Assembly: GCA_051878315.1 (NCBI GenBank)
Contig: JBJEJW010000060.1
Span: 1-8,597, forward strand
Direction: 5' to 3'
Length of the DNA: 8,597 bases
From: W0P28-013 sp051878315
GTDB lineage: Bacteria > Bacteroidota > Bacteroidia > Bacteroidales > Paludibacteraceae
In this document: positions 7,606 through 8,597 of the stretch, one piece after another
How positions within the stretch are numbered: position 1 is the first letter of the stretch
Layout: every line of letters starts with the position of its first letter
Translations under genes and position numbers: made by a program
Notes under the pieces: generated by a model
The model's database searches: none
Seen by the model: the letters and a program-made list of their open reading frames with translations, nothing else
What the model was told of the DNA's origin: nothing

Positions 7606-7878
7606 TTATTCACCGCAGAAGTCCGATTAGGGCAAGCGGGTGGGTAACAAGACATATATTGAAAGCGTTTACTTGACGCTTTGTTTCGACGATTCAAAAC
7701 TTCGCAACTTTTGTAAAAGCGGTAGAAACGAAGCAACAGTAGATGGCTGCGGTGTGTTGTATTACACAATGATACAACACTAAGCGTGGACTTCTGCGTT
7801 GCTCGACTTACTGCTTGGGCAATGCGAAGGCCTTGAATCGTGGGACGAGTAACAAGTACAGACTCCCACGCTTTTTTT
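7606..7878 (+). ncRNA. Candidate structured RNA (small RNA or ter operon leader), family unknown
   Basis: No supportable protein is encoded here, but several complementary segments fit one transcript. CGCAGAAGTCC at 7614-7624 pairs perfectly (11 bp) with 7788-7798, closing a domain of about 185 nt. Inside are a 7-bp hairpin 7662-7668/7676-7682 with a 7-nt loop, possible stems 7683-7687/7725-7729 and 7700-7704/7729-7733, and a perfect 9-bp hairpin 7754-7762/7772-7780. The 5' strand 7625-7661 is purine-rich and mostly unpaired. Outside follow a hairpin 7799-7804/7817-7822 and a terminator at 7839-7878. A -7 promoter element precedes it. The closed long stem, large internal loop and 3'-side hairpin recall 6S RNA, and Bacteroidales-1 or 6S-Flavo are families to test, but I recognise no signature of them, nor of RNase P RNA, tmRNA, SRP RNA or a known riboswitch. 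The ends are inferred. It may be free or a leader of terD. Confidence 0.5.
7839..7878 (+). terminator. Rho-independent terminator or attenuator upstream of terD
   Basis: CGTGGGA at 7839-7845 pairs with TCCCACG at 7864-7870, a 7-bp GC-rich stem with an 18-nt loop, followed by C and seven T at 7872-7878. There is no matching T-run on the other side, so it acts on the plus strand. It ends the candidate RNA and lies 74 bp before the terD start. A GAGT (7847-7850) in the loop could pair with ACTC (7862-7865), which overlaps the 3' arm and would weaken the terminator. Confidence 0.65.
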
Positions 7879-7938
7879 ATGTGCTCTTCTCTAAACATTT
7901 TTATAAAAACGCTTGCTTTGGGAGGCTGGTGAGCAAAA

Positions 7939-7952
7939 AAAACTTAAGTTTT
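7939..7952. other. 14-bp perfect palindrome abutting the terD start codon
   Basis: AAAACTTAAGTTTT reads the same on both strands and ends at the base directly before the terD ATG (7953). A second perfect palindrome, TTTTTATAAAAA, lies at 7898-7909 in the same leader. Either could be an operator for a dimeric regulator or simply A/T-rich chance; as RNA they would form weak hairpins near the start. No usual Shine-Dalgarno is seen, as expected for Bacteroidota. Confidence 0.3.
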
Positions 7953-8537
7953 ATGTCAATCAATCTTGAAAAAGGACAAAGAATCAGCATGAGCAAAGGT
8001 CTTTCGCTGGTGGGTGTAGGACTTGGCTGGGATCCAAACGAGGGTACAGGTTACGATTTCGACTTGGATGCATCCGCATTCATGTTAGATAATAATGGTA
8101 AGATTCCAACTGATAAGTATTTCGTATTCTACAACAATCAAAAATCTCCAGATAACTCCGTAGAGTCAACAGGCGATGACCTTACAGGAGGAAACAGCGA
8201 TGGAGGTGACGATGAAACCTTGAACGTTGACCTAACAAAGGTAAGCCCTCAGATTCAGGAGATTGTTTTTACTGCTACGATATATAAGGCAGAAGAACGC
8301 AAACAGAATTTTGGTCAAGTCCGCAACTCGTATATCCGCATTTATGATGCAAAAAATAACACCGAGATTGCTCGCTATGACTTGGATGAGGACTTTTCTA
8401 TTGAGACCGCTGTTGAATTCGGTCGTCTGTATCGTCGTGGAGGCGAATGGAAATTCGAAGCAATGGGTATCGGTAGCAAAGGAGGATTACAGTCACTCGT
8501 AAACAAATACCGCACAGTAATTGATATCAAAGATTAA
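7953..8537 (+). CDS. terD: TerD family calcium-binding stress (tellurium resistance) protein
   Basis: A 194-residue protein matching the TerD/TerE/TerZ family along its length, with the usual size. It opens with INLEKGQRI (3-11) and has GLGWDPNEG (23-31), the acidic signature YDFDLDASAFML (34-45), a second acidic patch at 75-93 (GDDLTG to DDETLNVDL), NSYIRIYD (125-132) and ARYDLDEDFS (140-149). The acidic loops are the calcium-binding sites known for the family. These soluble proteins belong to ter operons linked to tellurite, phage, colicin and oxidative-stress tolerance; the mechanism is unsettled. The start 7953 matches the family N-terminus and the next gene; the frame is open further upstream to 7815, but that part overlaps the terminator and resembles no family N-terminus. 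Codon choice differs from upstream genes: only 3 of 21 Gly codons are GGC. A second TerD gene starts 21 bp downstream. The paralogue class (TerD, TerE or TerZ) is uncertain. Confidence 0.93.
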   Translation: MSINLEKGQRISMSKGLSLVGVGLGWDPNEGTGYDFDLDASAFMLDNNGKIPTDKYFVFYNNQKSPDNSVESTGDDLTGGNSDGGDDETLNVDLTKVSPQIQEIVFTATIYKAEERKQNFGQVRNSYIRIYDAKNNTEIARYDLDEDFSIETAVEFGRLYRRGGEWKFEAMGIGSKGGLQSLVNKYRTVIDIKD

Positions 8538-8558
8538 TATTAATTAATACTTAATAAT

Positions 8559-8597
8559 ATGGCTATTAGATTAGAAAAAGGACAGCGCATCAATCTT
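8559..8597 (+). CDS. Second TerD-family gene, 5' end only
   Basis: The window ends after 13 codons, which read MAIRLEKGQRINL. This matches the conserved N-terminus of TerD-family proteins and repeats the LEKGQRI of the preceding terD. It lies 21 bp after the terD stop on the same strand, so it is very likely the next gene of a ter operon. The rest lies outside the window, so the subfamily cannot be assigned. Confidence 0.85.
   Translation, partial: MAIRLEKGQRINL

Noticed and set aside
7614..7798. The 11-bp inverted repeat as terminal repeats of a MITE or small insertion element
   Set aside because: No target-site duplication flanks the repeats, and the promoter element just before and the terminator just after fit an RNA gene better.
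7614..7798. Retron ncRNA with a1/a2 complementary ends
   Set aside because: The long stem resembles a1/a2 pairing, but no reverse transcriptase follows; the downstream genes are TerD family.
7606..7878. tmRNA, RNase P RNA, SRP RNA or a known riboswitch
   Set aside because: No tRNA-like ends, no GGAAAGUCCGGGC-type RNase P core, no SRP tetraloop domain and no recognised aptamer signature were found.
7569..7898. Minus-strand 109-residue frame across the structured RNA
   Set aside because: It has no recognisable domain or signal, and the promoter, stems and terminator all support plus-strand RNA; it looks like a chance opening.
3..8597. TerB-like domain at the left end and TerD at the right end as one tellurite system
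   Set aside because: The left gene is a DjlA-type J-domain protein, where a TerB-like domain is normal, and six kilobases of unrelated genes lie between them.

Overview
The window reads as chromosomal DNA from a Bacteroidota member, most likely of the order Bacteroidales. Three things point there: three TAnnTTTG-type -7 promoter elements, almost no Shine-Dalgarno sequences, and gene families typical of the phylum (a long S41 peptidase, a hemerythrin/LuxR fusion regulator, a stand-alone pheT, a lipoprotein NUC1 nuclease). No integrase, transposase, tRNA, rRNA or CRISPR array was seen.

Layout. Positions 3-764 encode a membrane-anchored DjlA-like co-chaperone (TerB domain plus J domain), followed on the same strand by a secreted S41/CTP peptidase (805-2436). 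Facing it with a 7-bp gap is a minus-strand regulator (2444-3394) that joins a RIC/YtfE-like di-iron module to a LuxR-type DNA-binding domain. It diverges from pheT (3605-6064), the phenylalanyl-tRNA synthetase beta chain. Recognisable promoters in the region between them argue for later starts than the longest reading frames would give. A lipoprotein DNA/RNA endonuclease (6099-6935) and a uracil-DNA-glycosylase-superfamily protein (6942-7535) follow closely and may be read with pheT. A 10-bp AT-rich hairpin directly after the glycosylase stop probably ends this unit.

The stretch 7536-7952 has no supportable protein gene, yet it is full of structure. It has a -7 promoter element, an 11-bp perfect long-range stem enclosing about 160 nt with internal hairpins, another hairpin, and a GC-rich stem followed by seven T (a terminator). 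I read this as a structured RNA of about 270 nt, either a free small RNA or a regulatory leader. It lies just before terD (7953-8537) and the first codons of a second TerD-family gene (8559 onward), the start of a ter stress-resistance operon.

Functionally the left half is envelope quality control and a putative iron/NO/redox-responsive regulator, the middle is translation plus nucleic-acid handling, and the right end is a ter operon whose codon choice differs from its neighbours. The most interesting items are the structured RNA before ter and the RIC-LuxR fusion. All domain calls come from reading motifs by eye; no database search was run.
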